Assembly: GCA_025345505.1 (NCBI GenBank)
Contig: JANVCC010000073.1
Coordinates: 10,326,628-10,390,627 of the forward strand
Direction: 5' to 3'
Length of the DNA: 64,000 nucleotides
From: Todiramphus chloris collaris
Taxonomy: Eukaryota > Chordata > Aves > Coraciiformes > Alcedinidae
The position numbers and the translations under genes were made by a program. The notes under the pieces were generated by a model. That model had not been told where the DNA came from. It did no database searches and saw nothing but the letters and a program-made list of their open reading frames with translations. Below, one piece after another: positions 26,466-41,184 of this stretch (position 1 is its first letter; the number at the start of each line of letters is the position of its first letter).

Positions 26466-29400
26466 TGCATGCAAGTTGCATGTGCCAGCAGAATTGATTT
26501 AAGTTCACATATCAATACAAGTACAAGTTAGTTTTACATTCATGTGTAAGATATATTACGGAGTCTTATGTCTGATACATCCCATTAAGTGTGTAGTTTT
26601 TCTATGGCTTTTCTAGCCACAAAAGAACATAGTTGTCAAACAAACTAAAATGAAATTCACCCTGGCATTTTAATTTCTCAGCTTTGTAACCTGGCAATTA
26701 AGTGTTAACCTGCCTGGCTTAGCATTGTGTTATATCAGTTGTTGAAGGTTGAAACAGGTTAGATGTACTTATTTCTATAACCAATTACCAGAAAATTCAT
26801 TCACATACACATTCTATTCAAAGCCGTTACATGGTTCATTTGATATAAACCTGCATTTATGTTACTGTGTTTATACTTTATTTTGCCTATGGATAAGGAG
26901 AAATGGTTGCTTTCCTCAGTATTTTCTCATTCTGTCTTTAGCAGATTGTATATTCCTCCTTAATTTATTTGGAAAAAAAAAAATTAAAAAACAAAACAAA
27001 ACAAAAAAAAAAATCACAAAGTAAAGATACTGGTGCTTCCAGAATACCTTGAGAAATGGTAAGCTCCAGCAGTAGAAGCTGCAGTATCCAGAGTGTCTCT
27101 ATCAATATACACATGCCAAAAATAAACAAAAGAAAAACTGCAACTGTTTCTCAAAATTGTGAATTATTTCAAGACATGAATTCAGTCCTACCACTTGGAA
27201 TAAAGAATCAGGATGTTCCTATCATCACAAGAACATCTTAGAAACATCTTCCATGGATATAGACCTTCTCTAATATGATGGGATATGGCAGAGGATCTTC
27301 TATTTGCAATACCTGGACTTTATGCAGTAGGCTTAGATGAGAGTTCAGATTCTGTAATCATTTCTTGAGTATTATATTTCGCATAATTAAAAATCCTTCA
27401 CCATTACTATGTGAGATTACCCTCAAGGAGACATACTGTATATTTATTATGTCAGCCTTCCGGTGGGTCCAGACTGTGTAAAGTATTGGCCCAGCATATA
27501 ATTGGTCCTAAATCTCACTCATCGAGAAACTAGGAAAACTTCTGGATTTCTAAATGGCAAAATGAAGATTTACTTAGCCTCTATGGTGTCAAATGACTTT
27601 TGAACATCTGAGGAGTTTTGACTAAATTTGAAGAATTAATCCGTGATTATTTTAGGCTTATCACTCCACAGCAGAGTCCTGCATTCCTTGCACACCTGGC
27701 CATCAAGCTTTTGCTGAGATCATTGAGAGTTTCTTGTACATAAAGCATAAAACATCAGATTCCAAATAAAAGTTTGGACAGAGCAACTGTGAGACTTTAC
27801 TCCTTTTGTAAAGCTTTTTGTCTTGTTTTCAACTTAGAGTCTGAATTCTCCACTTGTTTGATGCTCATTATTTATGAAAAATGCATCAGTATTCTTTTGC
27901 ACTGTTGAGCACTTGCAAGAGATTTTATTAGACATTTTTATACGCAAGGACCATTTTGGAGAATATATGTGCTCCTCTGTTTAGTGCTCATTCTAGTTTC
28001 TTTTTCTGGCAGTTATGACAATTATTTACCATAGTCTTCCAGGATATGGTTGGAAAAGAGGTAATAAAAGCACAGGGTGAAATCCTGCCTCCATTGAAAT
28101 TGAAATGAACTCTGCTACTGACTTTAGCAAAGCCTGTGTCTCCACTGCACACTTTTCTTCAGTTCTTGCTAGAATGAGAATTACCTGATGTGCAGTCAAC
28201 TCATTCAAAGCCTAATTCCCTTCCAAGGGCCTTTTTATTAGAAGCTCAAGTTCATTTAAAAAAAAAAAAATCAGGTTTTAAAAGCAACACAAAATATGCC
28301 CTAAAGTGTAGCAGAAAAATCCTATTCACGTTTAACAGCTTTTGAAATACTTTCAGTACTGCACATTTCAAGCTATCGAATAGTAATTTGATACTCACTC
28401 CAAAGAAAATGTAACTTATGCTGCCTTGGAAACACTTTATCTGCAAATTCTTTGTGGCTAATCACATTTACCCTTTGTCTCAAGCAGTTGTCAGTGATGA
28501 AGGTTTTGACTTTGCTGCCCAGCCAGTTAAGCTTCATTGCACTGACATATTGACAGGACTATCCCCAAAGAACTAATACAAGATCCATAGATGCTGGTCT
28601 CAACAAAGTTCACAGGTACAGCTCTACACATGTGATTTGTATGAAGCAGCAAACAGAAAAGCATGTTGTCAAGAAAAACATGTCTAAGCCCTCAAGAGAA
28701 GTAGAGTCATTAACCCAGATTACAACATACATGAGACACTGTGGCACCATGAGCAGGTACAGTTTAAGCCTGAACAGATTCAGAATTTTTGGTTTAGTTC
28801 AGGAAATATAAATATTTTAATTTAAGTCATTCCAAAACCCCACCCCACTAGTCTTGCTTTTCAATTTTGAATTCATTTGGTGTTTGGAATATTTTATCAT
28901 TTTGTGAACAAAGGTAGTTTTAAGAAGTAAGCTTTCCACTAAGAAATACTTAAGAGAAAAATCCCTAATCAGTTTTACTTCCATTTGACACTGAAAGTTG
29001 ATTGACATGACTTAACAGATCTATATGGATATGTTCACTTCCTGAGGCAGTTTTAATTCAAAGCAGTCACTCCTTTAATTTTCTGTGTATGAGGGGCCTG
29101 ACAAACCCTATTCTAATCAGTGAGATTTCAACTACTCTTAAAGTTTATGTCTTATGTTGTTAAATTCAAGTCATATTTTATCAATTAACTATTTTGTATT
29201 TTAATAATACATTCTAAATTTAAAATTAATAAAACAATAAATTCTGCCAGTTACACAGGAATAGCTTTGGAGACCTACCATACAGGCTGTGCATTAGATT
29301 TCTTGCCTTTTCTCAGTGATCACCAAGTTGCTGGCAGGCAATAGTTTCAGATAATTTCCATCTAATGATTTGAAATCATATAAAGAACAAAGAAAAGTTG

Positions 29401-32400
29401 TAATGAATCATAAAAGACATTTTCATCTTCCAAGAATAAACTGGATGGAGTTATTAAATGAGACAGTTCAGTGTTATTGTATGCTGGAAAATTTCACTAA
29501 ATTGTAGCTAACAGTATCTTATGCTCACAACTAAACATGAGTAGGAATGACATTTATGAAGCAAAAGGAATAATAAAAATTCCGAACTTTCACAATTTCA
29601 AAAATACATTGGGATCAACACTGGATTCTGTTTACTAAAATAATTGCAGTCCGAGTGTACTTGACAACATCTAATCTCTTACACAGAGAAAGAAAAAAAA
29701 AAAAAGAAATAATAGAACTAACAAGTATGGTTTGTCATGGATGACCAAATGTATGATTTCTACGCTAGCATTAAAACTGAATACAGAGCTGTGACATGGG
29801 GATTGTATCTAATCTGAAAGCACTCACTTATATAGCTGCAGGCATATTGTTAGAACGTGGCCTTTTATCACATCTCCTCTCTCCATTTTTTCAGTTCCAA
29901 GCAAAGAATTCCAAGATCATTGATTTTGCTTGCCTAAGATAGGGAGAGTCCAATAAATAATGAGGAAGAGAATGCTCTTTAAAAAAAAAAAAAGGCAGTT
30001 TAGTGCAGTGCAGGGAGATAAATGCTTAAAACATTAACACCATCAGTTCTTCAAGGGAGCAATTCTACAAATACGAGAATAAATATGGTCACTGAAGTAA
30101 ACAGGACCATTCAAATGAGTAAAATTTTTGTTTGAATCCCAGCTTTGAGCTTGCCATCAACATTATTTTCTTACCAGCTATTCAGTAGAACTCATTAAAT
30201 TAATCTATGGAGTTGTTTACAGAAGTAGCAACACTACTTACAAGTTTAGTGTAGTTACCCAGGTACAGTATTTTACAAGAACACAGAAATCAACAGCCTC
30301 TGCTCTTGATGCTTACTTACTTACTGAGTTTATGCTTACTAGACTGGAAGGTGAAGGAAAAGATAATAATTTAGGAGAAATCATTGGAAGGAACTTGGGT
30401 GATATTTTTGGTAGGAAAGAAATATTATGTAGGTTGCCATTGGTTTTGCTTTTTCATTACACTGAAACTTTTGAAATTTGCACCTCTAGATTTCCAAGCA
30501 TTTCACTCGGCTGTGAAGATTCCAAAAGACACCCTTTGACCTTATCACTGTTACTTTAAATCTTTGCATAGGTGCAAACAGAGGGGTTCTTAATTTCAGT
30601 CACAGGTGGTATCAAAAAGGATTGTCTCATAGCTAACGTGTGTGCTGTTCATTTTGTCTTGAGATATCATATACATGAGAACATAATCATGGAAAACTCC
30701 CAAGAAGTTACAGTCAACGTTGCTTCCATCTTTACAAGATTCTGTAAAGTCACATCATTCTTCATTCTATTTTCAACCTTGGATTATTATTTAGCATAAG
30801 ACAAAAAAATAATTTCATTTTTCTGTTTCTTCTTTCTCCTTCTGTAAAGATGAGATAAATCTCATATACTTAAGTTCCCTTTAAGTGCATATAAAATCAT
30901 AAGTACAAAATAATACTTTATTATATGCTCAGCATTACTTAGGCTTTTTTTTTTTTTTTTTCTTTTCTTCCTATCCATATACCTGCTGTTGCTGATCTGG
31001 GTGAACAAGTTAGGCAGGACATGAATGGAAACAATTTTTCATATGTGGGAAAAGTGAATGATTGTTTTTTGCTCTGTCTTATAACTGATGAATCAGTTCC
31101 AATTCTTGCACAGAAGTGTTATAAAGTTTGTTCTGTTAGAAATGCTCAGATAGTCGTATCTTACAAGTTTAGGAAGCATGAATGAAAAATGTTTAAATTG
31201 AAGCCATTGTATCCTGGAAAATGATCCCAGAGGCAGGATACTGGTATCAGATGGATAACAGGCCTCATCCGGTGTAACAATTTTTGTCTTTCTTTGCTCT
31301 GTTGCACAAAAAATATCAGAAAAGCCAGATAATAAAATCCATAGAGAACATAGTCCTTTTATTTACTCTATAAAGTGATATTTGTACATATGACACTAAT
31401 ATTAATGAAATGGCTTACCAGTAAATCAGCAACATAATTTTCAAGTCAGCATCATTCTTAAAAAATCACAGCAATACAAAAACTAGAACTATATCATTGT
31501 TGTAAGGGATAAGTGATAATAGTGCTCTACACATAGATGGTTAGAATTACGGGGGCGTGTTTGACATGATAGATACTGTGCTTACTATGAAGAAAAAAGG
31601 TTTCTTAATTCATAGGCATCTATTAGGAATACTGCATGAAGTGTGTTAAAGAGTAAGATAATAAAATTATCTCACTCTGAAGTGTCTTGATGTATTGATT
31701 TGGATTAGAACCTCTGTATGCTGCACAATAATCAGATTTGTATTTATTCATTCATATACTATGCAAAGCATCACAATTCAAAATCAGGTATGCTTAGCTT
31801 TAAGAATATAGTGCTCTAGTAAAGCAGCAGCTACACTAAGCCATTTACTGAAGAGAATTGTTACTAAGGAGAAGATCCATTGCAGTTTTATAGAGAGAAA
31901 TCATAAGTCCATACTTCACACTTCTGGGAAGGCATTAACAATACACAGGAAATCATTCAAAATGACATAAAGGAAAATAATTGTATGATCACTAGAGAAC
32001 CTTGAAGAGACTAAGCATTACACTTGTGAAAATTACAATAAAAATACATCCTTTACATATCTCTTATAAAAGGAAAAGTATATTATCTTTGTTGCATTTT
32101 GAGCACCCCATTTTTCTGGTGATCATCTGAAAATGTTCAAGTGATTTTTAGCAACTCTTCTCCTAGGGAAAGGTCTTTTTTATTGTAATTTTTTTGAGCT
32201 TGGAGGAAATGATAGATGATTTTCACATTTTTGACAGGGGCACAAGAAAGAATGGGATAATAAAAATAGGGAAATGGCTGTTTATTGGTAACATATCTCA
32301 TATTTACATCCCACTTTCTTTATTCTTTCAGTAACCAATGAGAGAGACATGTTTACATACACAGCTATTACGCATTTTTTATAAAACTCAACAGCTGTTC

Positions 32401-35400
32401 AGTACTACACAGTTATTGTGCTTTAGTCAGGGGGAGGAAAAAACCGTTTTGACTGTATCTGTCAAATGTGTTTAGATAATCAAAATATGCACATCTAAGA
32501 TTTAATATAGACAGGATCTGTTTGTGTTAAAAATTCAGAAAATAGTTTCAGAGATTCAAGAGGGTAGAACTGTGCCCTTATGTCTCAGTTGAGATGACAC
32601 ACAGCTATGTGACTCTCTCATGGTCAGTTCTCATCTTACTCTTTGGCCTGCCATGGCCCTTTCTAGCTTGTGAGACATTCATAGAAGAAAATTCAATATC
32701 TGTGGCTGAAAAGGGCAGGAGACTTCTACAGAAAAAAATGGAACGCAGTTATCTTTATTCATATGAACATACACCAATAAGTTTCTTCTGTATTTGTGTG
32801 CCAGTTCCCCCTTACTGTCAATTGGAACTGCATAAGAGAATATGACATTTGGTATCCATAGTGTTTTTCCACTCACAAAACCAGCATGTGCATAAAAGCA
32901 CTTAGGTATAGTATTCTCAGTTCTTCTAACTATCAAGGAATATTCAAGAAAAAAAAAAAAAGTTTATTTAAATGTCTGAATGTAATTTGCCTACCTAATT
33001 AAGTAATTGTGCATACATCTCAGAGTGGAAATTATAACTTTGGGGCTTTGTGGCTGGGTAAGAACCTGACATCCTCTCCTTGAAAACATAAAAGGAATTT
33101 GCATATGGTAGCTAAAGTGTTTATATAAATTTCTGTAGTATTCACTTTGTAGATGAGTTAACAAAACAGTTGGATCCAGCAGTCCTGTTCTTTCTCATAG
33201 ACTAGGACACTTGCCCTCATATTGACCTCACAACGCTCTAAACTATGACTACTGAAGTCAATAGCTTTATGCTGCTGTAAAACTGGCATAATCAAGAGAC
33301 GTATCTGTCTATTTTAACTGTCAGCTGTCCCTTTTCTTCTGCCACCTTCAATTGACAATGACTATGTGAGACTTGGACTCCCAAGATAAAGCCATCTAGA
33401 ACAGATGGGCACAATGGAAATCCAGAAGGAAAACTATGACAGGCAGTCTTACAAACCTCTTCTGAGACAGGTAAATAAGAAAATAATCTACCAGAGAGGT
33501 GATCATAAGTCAATAATAAAACTTTTTCAAGACTCAGTAAAAAGTGTATATTAGTTTAGTGCTGAAGATGGATTTTTCCAGTTGTGGTTTCATAAATATG
33601 CATGGATGCTTCTACTCTTCTTGAACCAGGATATGTCACTGAGCAATTTTTTTTTAAAATTGATGTAATTCTAGACTGCTAAAATAAAAAAAAAAGAAAG
33701 AAAAAAAATCCAGAAAATAGGACTATACAAATCTCAAGATATACAAGTCATATTCTGATAGACTTTACAGTAAATTGGCTCCAGAAAATAACTTTTTAAA
33801 AATGTTAAATTCAGCAGTATGACAAGAGAGAATAAAAACACCAAAAAAATTATAATAACTTATGTTAAAAGGACAGTTTGAGAAAAGTAATTCTGAGCAG
33901 CTTACTTTGGCAAATGTCATAAAACTACAAAGTATCTGATGAGTATGAGTGTCTCCATGTAATTTAAGGCTGAGGGCTGAAAGGCAACTGAAGGCTACTG
34001 GTTACATTAGAAATATAAATACTTTACATCATTAAGGTCATAATGTTTTCTCTATCTCCTTCTACTCCCCAAACTGTGATATCTTTAATATGTTTCTCCT
34101 GATACCAGGGATATGCTGGTGGTTACTCTCTTTTTAAGGTTTCAATAGGTATGCTGCAAGACCTGCAGAGAGTAAGTCACTATGGAAAGTTTTTCTTGGG
34201 AAGGTTTTTATGGTGACTCAGCTAGCACTGTGAGCAAGGCTCAGTTCTGATATATGGACGAGGCTACATTGACTTTAGTGGAGTCATACTTAAGTAGCTG
34301 ATGGTCTGACCTTATCCATCAACAAGAGGCACATAAAGATCATAACCTCTTCTCTGTTCTGGACCTTTAATAGATTTTCCCATTACTATATACTGGGAGC
34401 ATTAGCAATTCTTGTTGTGTATTATATTATAAATTACAGTTAAGCAGGATAGATTTTCACCATGAAAAGTATTAAGTGAAAAAAATGCTCTAGTTTGACA
34501 GTAATTTCCATGATATAAAGAGAAGCATGCAAGAAACTTAGAAAATCTATTCTCTGGGTGCAAATAAATTTTTTATATGGTGTATAATTAATATATTTTG
34601 TGATTTTGGTAAAGAGGCTTAGCTTTTAATCCTTTTCTGAAGATAAGTGATCACAGGGGTGAAATGCAAATTTGAAGTCTTATTTTGTTTGTACAAGAAT
34701 ATCATGCACTTTTCACTGTGAATGAGTATTACAAAAAAAAAAAAAAAATCCATAAATCCCCATAGGATGATGATTACATTATCAATGCAAGCAAAATCCT
34801 AAGCAGAATGCTGAAAGAATTAGGCATAGCATCAGTTCAGCACTGTCTGAATCCATGGTACAGTAGATCAGAAGGTGTGGAAATACTTTGATATCCCATA
34901 GGTAATTTCAGTATCCAATAGATGTAATAACAAAATACTCTAAATCCTTTTGCTTAAGGAAAAATCTTCACAGACTCAGAGGCTGCAGGGGCCTCACTGC
35001 TGAACTGCCAGTTTCATTACCCAATGATTGGAGAGTGAGAAAGAGAGACACACAAACAGCCTCCAGAGTCTCTTGTGGCCTATGGCACCACATTCTACAT
35101 GCAAAGATGGGATGCCATGACTGCGGTCTGCAAAGTGTATGAAGCTAGTGGCCATACGCTTAGATAGGGGCTAAAAAGAAAAGCCAGTGCCAGAGCAAAT
35201 CCTGAGAGCTGTAAGAGATGAGGTCTGACTGATTCATGCATTTCCACTGATATATTTACTCAAGTTTTACAGCAATGTGAAAATATCAAACAATGCTATA
35301 CATGCACTTTCCTGTGATGTACATATATGTTGCTCACTGTTGTTGAAGCTCACAGCTAACTTCATAGAGTAAATCAGTTTGTAGAAATGGGCAAGCTTCT

Positions 35401-36465
35401 CGGTGAATTAATGAAATCAAGCTTCTTACTAATTCACTTAATACATCCTTCTACTTTCTCTTATTGTAATAAAGCAGCTCTCTCCCAAGTTCCCTATAAC
35501 CATATTCTTTTCAACTATTTCCCTTGGAAAGCATATCTTCTAAACTATACCTCCCTGCCCACCATCCCTTATTCAGGGGACCTGCTGATCACAAGTCAGG
35601 CCAGTGTTGGGAGTTGCTGCTAACTGCATGCTAAGTGGGAAGAGGAGAGCAAACCAAAAATATAACTGCTGTCTTACCTTGACTGGAGGGTGAACATGGG
35701 TTCTCTTCTGTTAGCTGCAGATTTTCACAATGGAGTTTAAGCTATGAGACCTCTGTTATCTTTGTCAAATCTAGATGACATTGGACAATAGATGTAAGAG
35801 TTGTTGGTAGGGACTGACAGACTAATATGCAGATAGACATCTAGCCTGTGTAAACCTTACTTTCTTATGAAATAGTTCTTACAGTGTACTCAGGTTTTCA
35901 ATGTCTTTAAAAATATGCCTCTGATTCTCCCTGTGAGAAGTCTGGTTTAGTCTTGAGCATGAACTAGGAGGAAAGTCATAGGAAAAGTATCTATTCTATG
36001 AGGTTTCCAAAGGTGTTCTCCAGACTTAAGTTTTGTTTAGATAGGCTTAGATTGTTTGGATAGCCCCAGGAACTGGAAAGTGAATTTGAAGGTTGCTCAT
36101 TTTTGAAATATTTTTTATCTTTAATGAAATTAAACTTCAAGTCAGGTTAACTACGTTTTTACACCAACTCTCCATAAGTTTGAATTAGTTAATACTTCCT
36201 TTTTTTCCATGAGCATTTTAGTATGAAGAAGGCTGAGCAAGACACGTTGAATATATTTGGTAAATACAGATTCACAACTACAGTCCATGTTTGTCCCTTA
36301 ACCTCTGTCATACACTGAAAAATATTATATGGCCTATTCTGCATTACTGTGACAATGTTCAATAGTATTAATTATGTTGTATGTAAGTTTCTGTGAAAAA
36401 AACCCAGGTATATTATTGCAGCCAAGTTCTGAATGGCCCTGCTGAGCTTATATCTCACAGGTTAA
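23476..36465. other. AT-rich non-coding stretch
   Basis: Thirteen kilobases show no recognisable gene or transposon. Simple tracts include a 29-nt T run broken by one C (26435-26463), an A/AAAC patch (about 26971-27014), a 17-nt T run (30945-30961), and A runs near 29694-29705, 33685-33709 and 34733-34748. Weak coding-like hints at 23751-23926 and 24265-24690 are treated as findings, not as genes. Confidence 0.55.
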
Positions 36466-36470
36466 CATAT

Positions 36471-36759
36471 TGTCCTGGTTTGAGTGAAAACAGAACTAAT
36501 TCTGTTCAGTAATTTTACTTTTCAGCTTGGTTCTTCTAATTAACTGCACTTTCTGAAGTTAGCAGTCTGTTCTCACAGACAGTGTCTGCTTCTAGCAGTC
36601 ATAACACCTTATGTTTAGAGTTACTACCAAGGATTGGTGTGCAGACCAAGGCCACTGCTGGGTCCTGTGTACCACATTGGGGGGTGNNNNNNNNNNGGGG
36701 GGTTAACAGAGAGCGTCTGTTATAGGTTTAAGGGGCTGCCCTGACCCTAAACCACGACA
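36471..36759 (+). mobile_element. Solo LTR of an avian endogenous retrovirus
   Basis: The block starts TGTCCTGGTTTGAG and ends AAACCACGACA, giving the TG...CA termini of an LTR. It is flanked by the 5-bp direct repeat CATAT (36466-36470 and 36760-36764), a target-site duplication of the length typical of ERVL-like elements. No internal gag, pol or env sequence is present, so this is a solo LTR left by recombination between two LTRs. The sequence is incomplete because of the 10-N gap at 36687-36696. The orientation is inferred from the shared TGTCCTGG start with the LTR at 49279-49761. Confidence 0.85.
36687..36696. other. Assembly gap (10 N)
   Basis: Ten N bases lie inside the solo LTR. Both sides are G-rich (TTGGGGGGTG on the left, GGGGGGTTAAC on the right), so the gap probably reflects a G-rich segment that was hard to sequence or assemble. 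The true size is unknown, since ten is likely a placeholder. Confidence 0.99.
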
Positions 36760-36764
36760 CATAT

Positions 36765-38892
36765 CATTCATTTGATTTGACTATGGCAGCCCTCATTCCA
36801 TCAACCTAGGAATAAGTCACTCAGTGGCTGTATGCCACTAATTAAGTCACAACGGGATAAAGCAGGAACTTCAATAGCTAGAGGTAATGGGAACAACCAA
36901 GAGTCAGCCACACGATAGAATGTTTGCTCACTTTGAATTACATTGTACATTATTAATATTTCAATATCTAAAAGATATATTTGCAAAACTAAGTGTATGT
37001 ACACAAATAAAAAAAAAATCTCAGTTCAAAAGCATAAAATTGTTGGGAGCAATGAATGCATGAATTAGGTGCATAGAGTTCACACTAACATTCTATTATC
37101 TGAAAATAATCTATACTACAGAAGAATTTTATTTGCAATATGTAGGTGAAAAGTCACTATATTTTGTCATCCTAGAGAACACAACCCCATAAAGAGAACT
37201 TGCAAGAGAAGAAAAAACAAGCAGCTGTCCACATTTTGACAATATCTGTTTGAAGATTTTAATTTCATTTGAAAAGATTTTACATCCTCTGTGTTTACTT
37301 TGAGATTGAGACTCAAATTTAAGAATACAAAGGAAACCTAAGCACTGAACTAGAAATATTTATTAATTTCAGGTCAAAACACAGTGGATTTCCTTCAACC
37401 TTTTTGCTCATGCTTATTGAAATTACTCTTCAGGATTCAGCAAATGCCGTAACGTTCTACAAAGCAAATCTGAATAATTTGCTAAAAAGATGTTTTTAAT
37501 GAGTAGCTGCATGAAATTAATTTTGGAGAGTATCCCAACCATGTAATTTTCATTCATTGCTTCTCTCTTTAAAAAAAAAATCTAGCATGCTACTCTGAAA
37601 AACTATTGTGGAATTAAAGCTTTTTTAATAATTATGAAAATCAGAGAGGAAAAGATTAGAAATTCAGCCTTGTAAACACTATTACTATTGGACTACACTA
37701 TATTCTGTTTTAAACACAAAGTAAGATATCTTGTCACAGCAAATAATATTTTGTTTTGCCTATTCATGTGTTGCGAATAACTACATCTTTCAAGCATGTA
37801 CAGCAGTAAGTAGCTGCATATTTCTGTTTAATTTCTTCCCCGTGCCAAAACCCATGACTTTTCTGATACCCTTTCTTTACCTCCGCATTTCAGCAAGGCT
37901 GCCAGATTCATAATTTATTCCAAGTGAAAGAAAACAAGTATCTGCTGTTCAAGTGACTTCTGTCTGGTCCATTATCACATCATAAATTGTGTCTTCCCTA
38001 GGCTGCCAGAAGAACGCCAATCATTACAAGAGCTTTTTTATTTCTATTGCTTTAGACAACTGACTTAAGAAACAAGTCTCACTTACATAAGAGTAGTTCT
38101 GGACAGTAAAGTAACACAGTCAAATTATTTTACAAGTGGTTCTTTTTATCAAATTTCACTAAATTCCCCACATTAAGAAACATTTTAACAATTGCAAGCC
38201 TTCAAACCTGGTGAATCATGCTTGATAATAGATTTTAAAATAAAGATTTCACATAGTTTTGCCAATACACTGGCCTTTAAACTTATCCTTTTTTTTCCTC
38301 CACTTTCTTGCATCTACAATTTAGCCATACCTAATATCCAAAACACACTCGTACTTCAGAAAGACACTGTATTCTGTGTACTTTTGATGTGAAGAACTCT
38401 CATGACAATCACAGGACTGAAGTGCTGACAGACACCATCTTGTCAGATGTCATCTTGTCCATCTCCCTGGGCTGAGATGCCATAACTGCATTTACACTAT
38501 TTGTTCAAGCTGTATTTTAAAGCTTGTACTCTTGGGAGATTTGATAAAGGATCTTGGTAAAGTCTTTCACTGGTTCACTAATCTTCTGATGAGAAAGCCT
38601 TTTCTGGATATCAAATATAAATTATTATGCTGAAAATGAAAAATGAAGAGGAATTAGTAAGTGCTTGACACAATCCCTAAAGCTAGAGTCATCTTATTCT
38701 ATCATCAAAGTCATTAATTAATTATGACTAGAAAAAAGGAAGGACAGGCCTCTTTAGGGTCCTCCACCAAAATCCCACTTTAACAATGAACCAGTCATAT
38801 TTACTCTAAGCTTATAACTATTATTATATAAGCTTATTATTATATTAGGGCTTCTCCCTCCAAAAATTTGATGGGATCTATAGCCCAAATGA
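36765..38892. other. AT-rich sequence, no gene seen
   Basis: No recognisable gene or repeat. Stretches such as 37680-38060 are of even composition and free of simple repeats, but nothing more can be claimed. Confidence 0.5.
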
Positions 38893-38985
38893 AGTGGGCT
38901 GTTTTGATCTGCTTGAGCATAGGAAGGCTTTACAGAGAGACCTGGACAGGCTGGATCAATGGGACAAGGCCAATGAAACATGGCA
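38893..38985 (+). mobile_element. CR1 ORF2 scrap
   Basis: In the frame from 38894 the peptide F-D-L-L-E-H-R-K-A-L-Q-R-D-L-D-R-L-D matches the CR1 ORF2 segment just after the reverse-transcriptase F-A-D-D motif. In the young copy the equivalent is [17 protein letters not shown]. Only about 90 bp are recognisable, and no 3' tail follows, so this is a decayed internal fragment rather than a normal 3'-anchored insertion. Confidence 0.7.
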
Positions 38986-41184
38986 GGTTTTATCACCACT
39001 TCTTCCCTCTTATCCACTGTATTGTTTATTGGTCTCAGCATCAAGAAGGAAAAGATTGGTTTCATACAATTATTTCTTCATATAACTCAGCTGTTGTTAT
39101 CACCTAATTATCCCCAAGCTGCTTTGAAATCAATTGCTAAGAATCCATTCTTCCCAGATAGCAAAGATTTTCAATTTTATTAAGCAAGAGATGAATATAC
39201 AAGAACATATCAGGGAATTTTATAAAAAAAATTACACCATGTTACAGGAATTATAGCCTTTTGGAAATATATTCTCTCTTAGTCTCTGCATTATGCAGAA
39301 CTTCATTGTGTATGAAGAACATTGATAAAATACGGTATTTTAATATCCTATTATGTGATGGTTTATGTGATTTTTAATTTTTTTTTTTTATTTTTAGGAC
39401 TCTTGTTAGTACATTTCCTTTTAACAGGTGTTAATGTACTAGGCTTTCAACAAAACACATTAAAGAGGCTTTTTATCTACTTTTATAGGATTGATGAAGA
39501 CATTTTTTCTCATTTTAGAAATTACATATTTTAGTCAATTAAAATTATGATCAGTTTGTTACAAAAAAAATTGCAACTGAGATGTCAAGTCAAAGGTTGA
39601 GTGACCACATGAGAATTAAATACACGAAGTTTACATCAAGGAGCTGTTCATCAAATGTAGTATTTTCCTCCTTGTATTTATGAGGACTCTGAGCCTCACT
39701 TTCATTGGATTCTATTTGAATTTGCCACTGATTTCCCAGGTAGCCAGAGTTGGGCTTTAGTGTTTTAGGGTAGATGGTTGGATTTCACAGACCATTGCTT
39801 CATAGGCTTGAGGACCACTATGAGATTTATAGCCCCTTCATTCCCACTTTGAAATTCTGTGAAATCTTTTGCAATTCTAACAGGGAACATGTACCTCCTA
39901 CAGCATTTTGATAGCTTGTAAGTATTTCAGTAAGGATATCTTCACAGTATCTGGTAGCACAATAAAGACCACAAGTAAAGGTCAACATTTGTTGAAATAC
40001 ACAGTATTTCTTTCTCAAATATCCTTTTTTGTTTGTTTGTTTTGTTTTCTTTTTTTTTCGCTCTCGCTATGCATCTTTAAAAGAGCTTTTGCTTACTGCA
40101 GAGAAGTAGTATAGTGCTCAGTAAGTTCTGTATCTCTTGTTATCTGCACATGTACTGATGTGCTTGTCTTCTATTCAGGCTCAAGGACATTTTCTCACTG
40201 TGTTCAAATGTCTTTCTGATGGTTGATTACTTTGGAATTTTCCTATTTAATTTCTGGCATGGCTTCAGTGTATATTTTTACAAGGATAAGTGAAGTTACA
40301 ATAAAGTTAAATGAAAAGAAACACAGATTAATGAAATGTTCAGCTTTGGTTCTGTGGTCATCCAGTTAAGCATTAAGATGCAAGTGTTGTCTGGAGTATT
40401 ACAGAACAGCTGAACTAAAATGATGCAAACAAATCTAGTGGTTTGTCAGGTACAGGACTGAATTATCTTCTGTTTATAATTCTGCAGCAGCTACATTTCC
40501 TGCAAGGTAACCTATATCATAAATACAAAACATAAAGAAGGTATAGAATTGAGTTGGAAGAATGTGTTACATTAAATTCTCTTGCCAAGTTAGAATATCT
40601 GTTAGATTAAATTTTATTGCCAAGTTAAATTATTCCCTGTGATCTTTCTTTGATTGAATTAAACCTGAATTTTCACAGACAATAGTATATTCTGTAAGTC
40701 CACAGTCTAAAATTTCCTGACTTCTTCTTAATTGTCTGATGTCTGCTTGTAAATTATTTGCAGATTTATAATAATTTATCTTGTACAGAACCAAATAAAT
40801 CATGCCAACCCATGGTGTTTGTACGCATGAAAGTTTTCATGTTTACTCTTTGTCTTGTTTTTAGATATTAATTTTGTTTGTTTTTTGTTGTGTATATGTA
40901 TATGTATACATATACACTCAACCACAAAAATATTTTAAACATTTATTTCACTTTTCCTATGAAATGAAAATACCCATACAGAGAGATAAGGTGCTGATAT
41001 GATTTTCATCCAGAGAGTATATTATCACTGTTTCTCAATACAATGAGATAAACATAGTTTCACACTTGGAGTTTCTCTTTCTTGATCTACACTCAATACA
41101 AAATTGTCATTAAACAAACTTCAAATTCCTGCTCTTTTTCAACCCTGATGTTCTGCATTATTTTTCATTACATCAGGGTTGAAA
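38986..41184. other. AT-rich sequence with one perfect palindrome
   Basis: No gene is recognised. Short T/G tracts occur near 40029-40058 and 40871-40890. A 20-bp perfect palindrome lies at 40897-40916. Confidence 0.55.
40897..40916. repeat. 20-bp perfect palindrome (TA/TG type)
   Basis: The sequence is its own reverse complement around a central GTATAC. It lies within an alternating purine-pyrimidine tract and probably arose from a TATG-type simple repeat. Confidence 0.9.
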
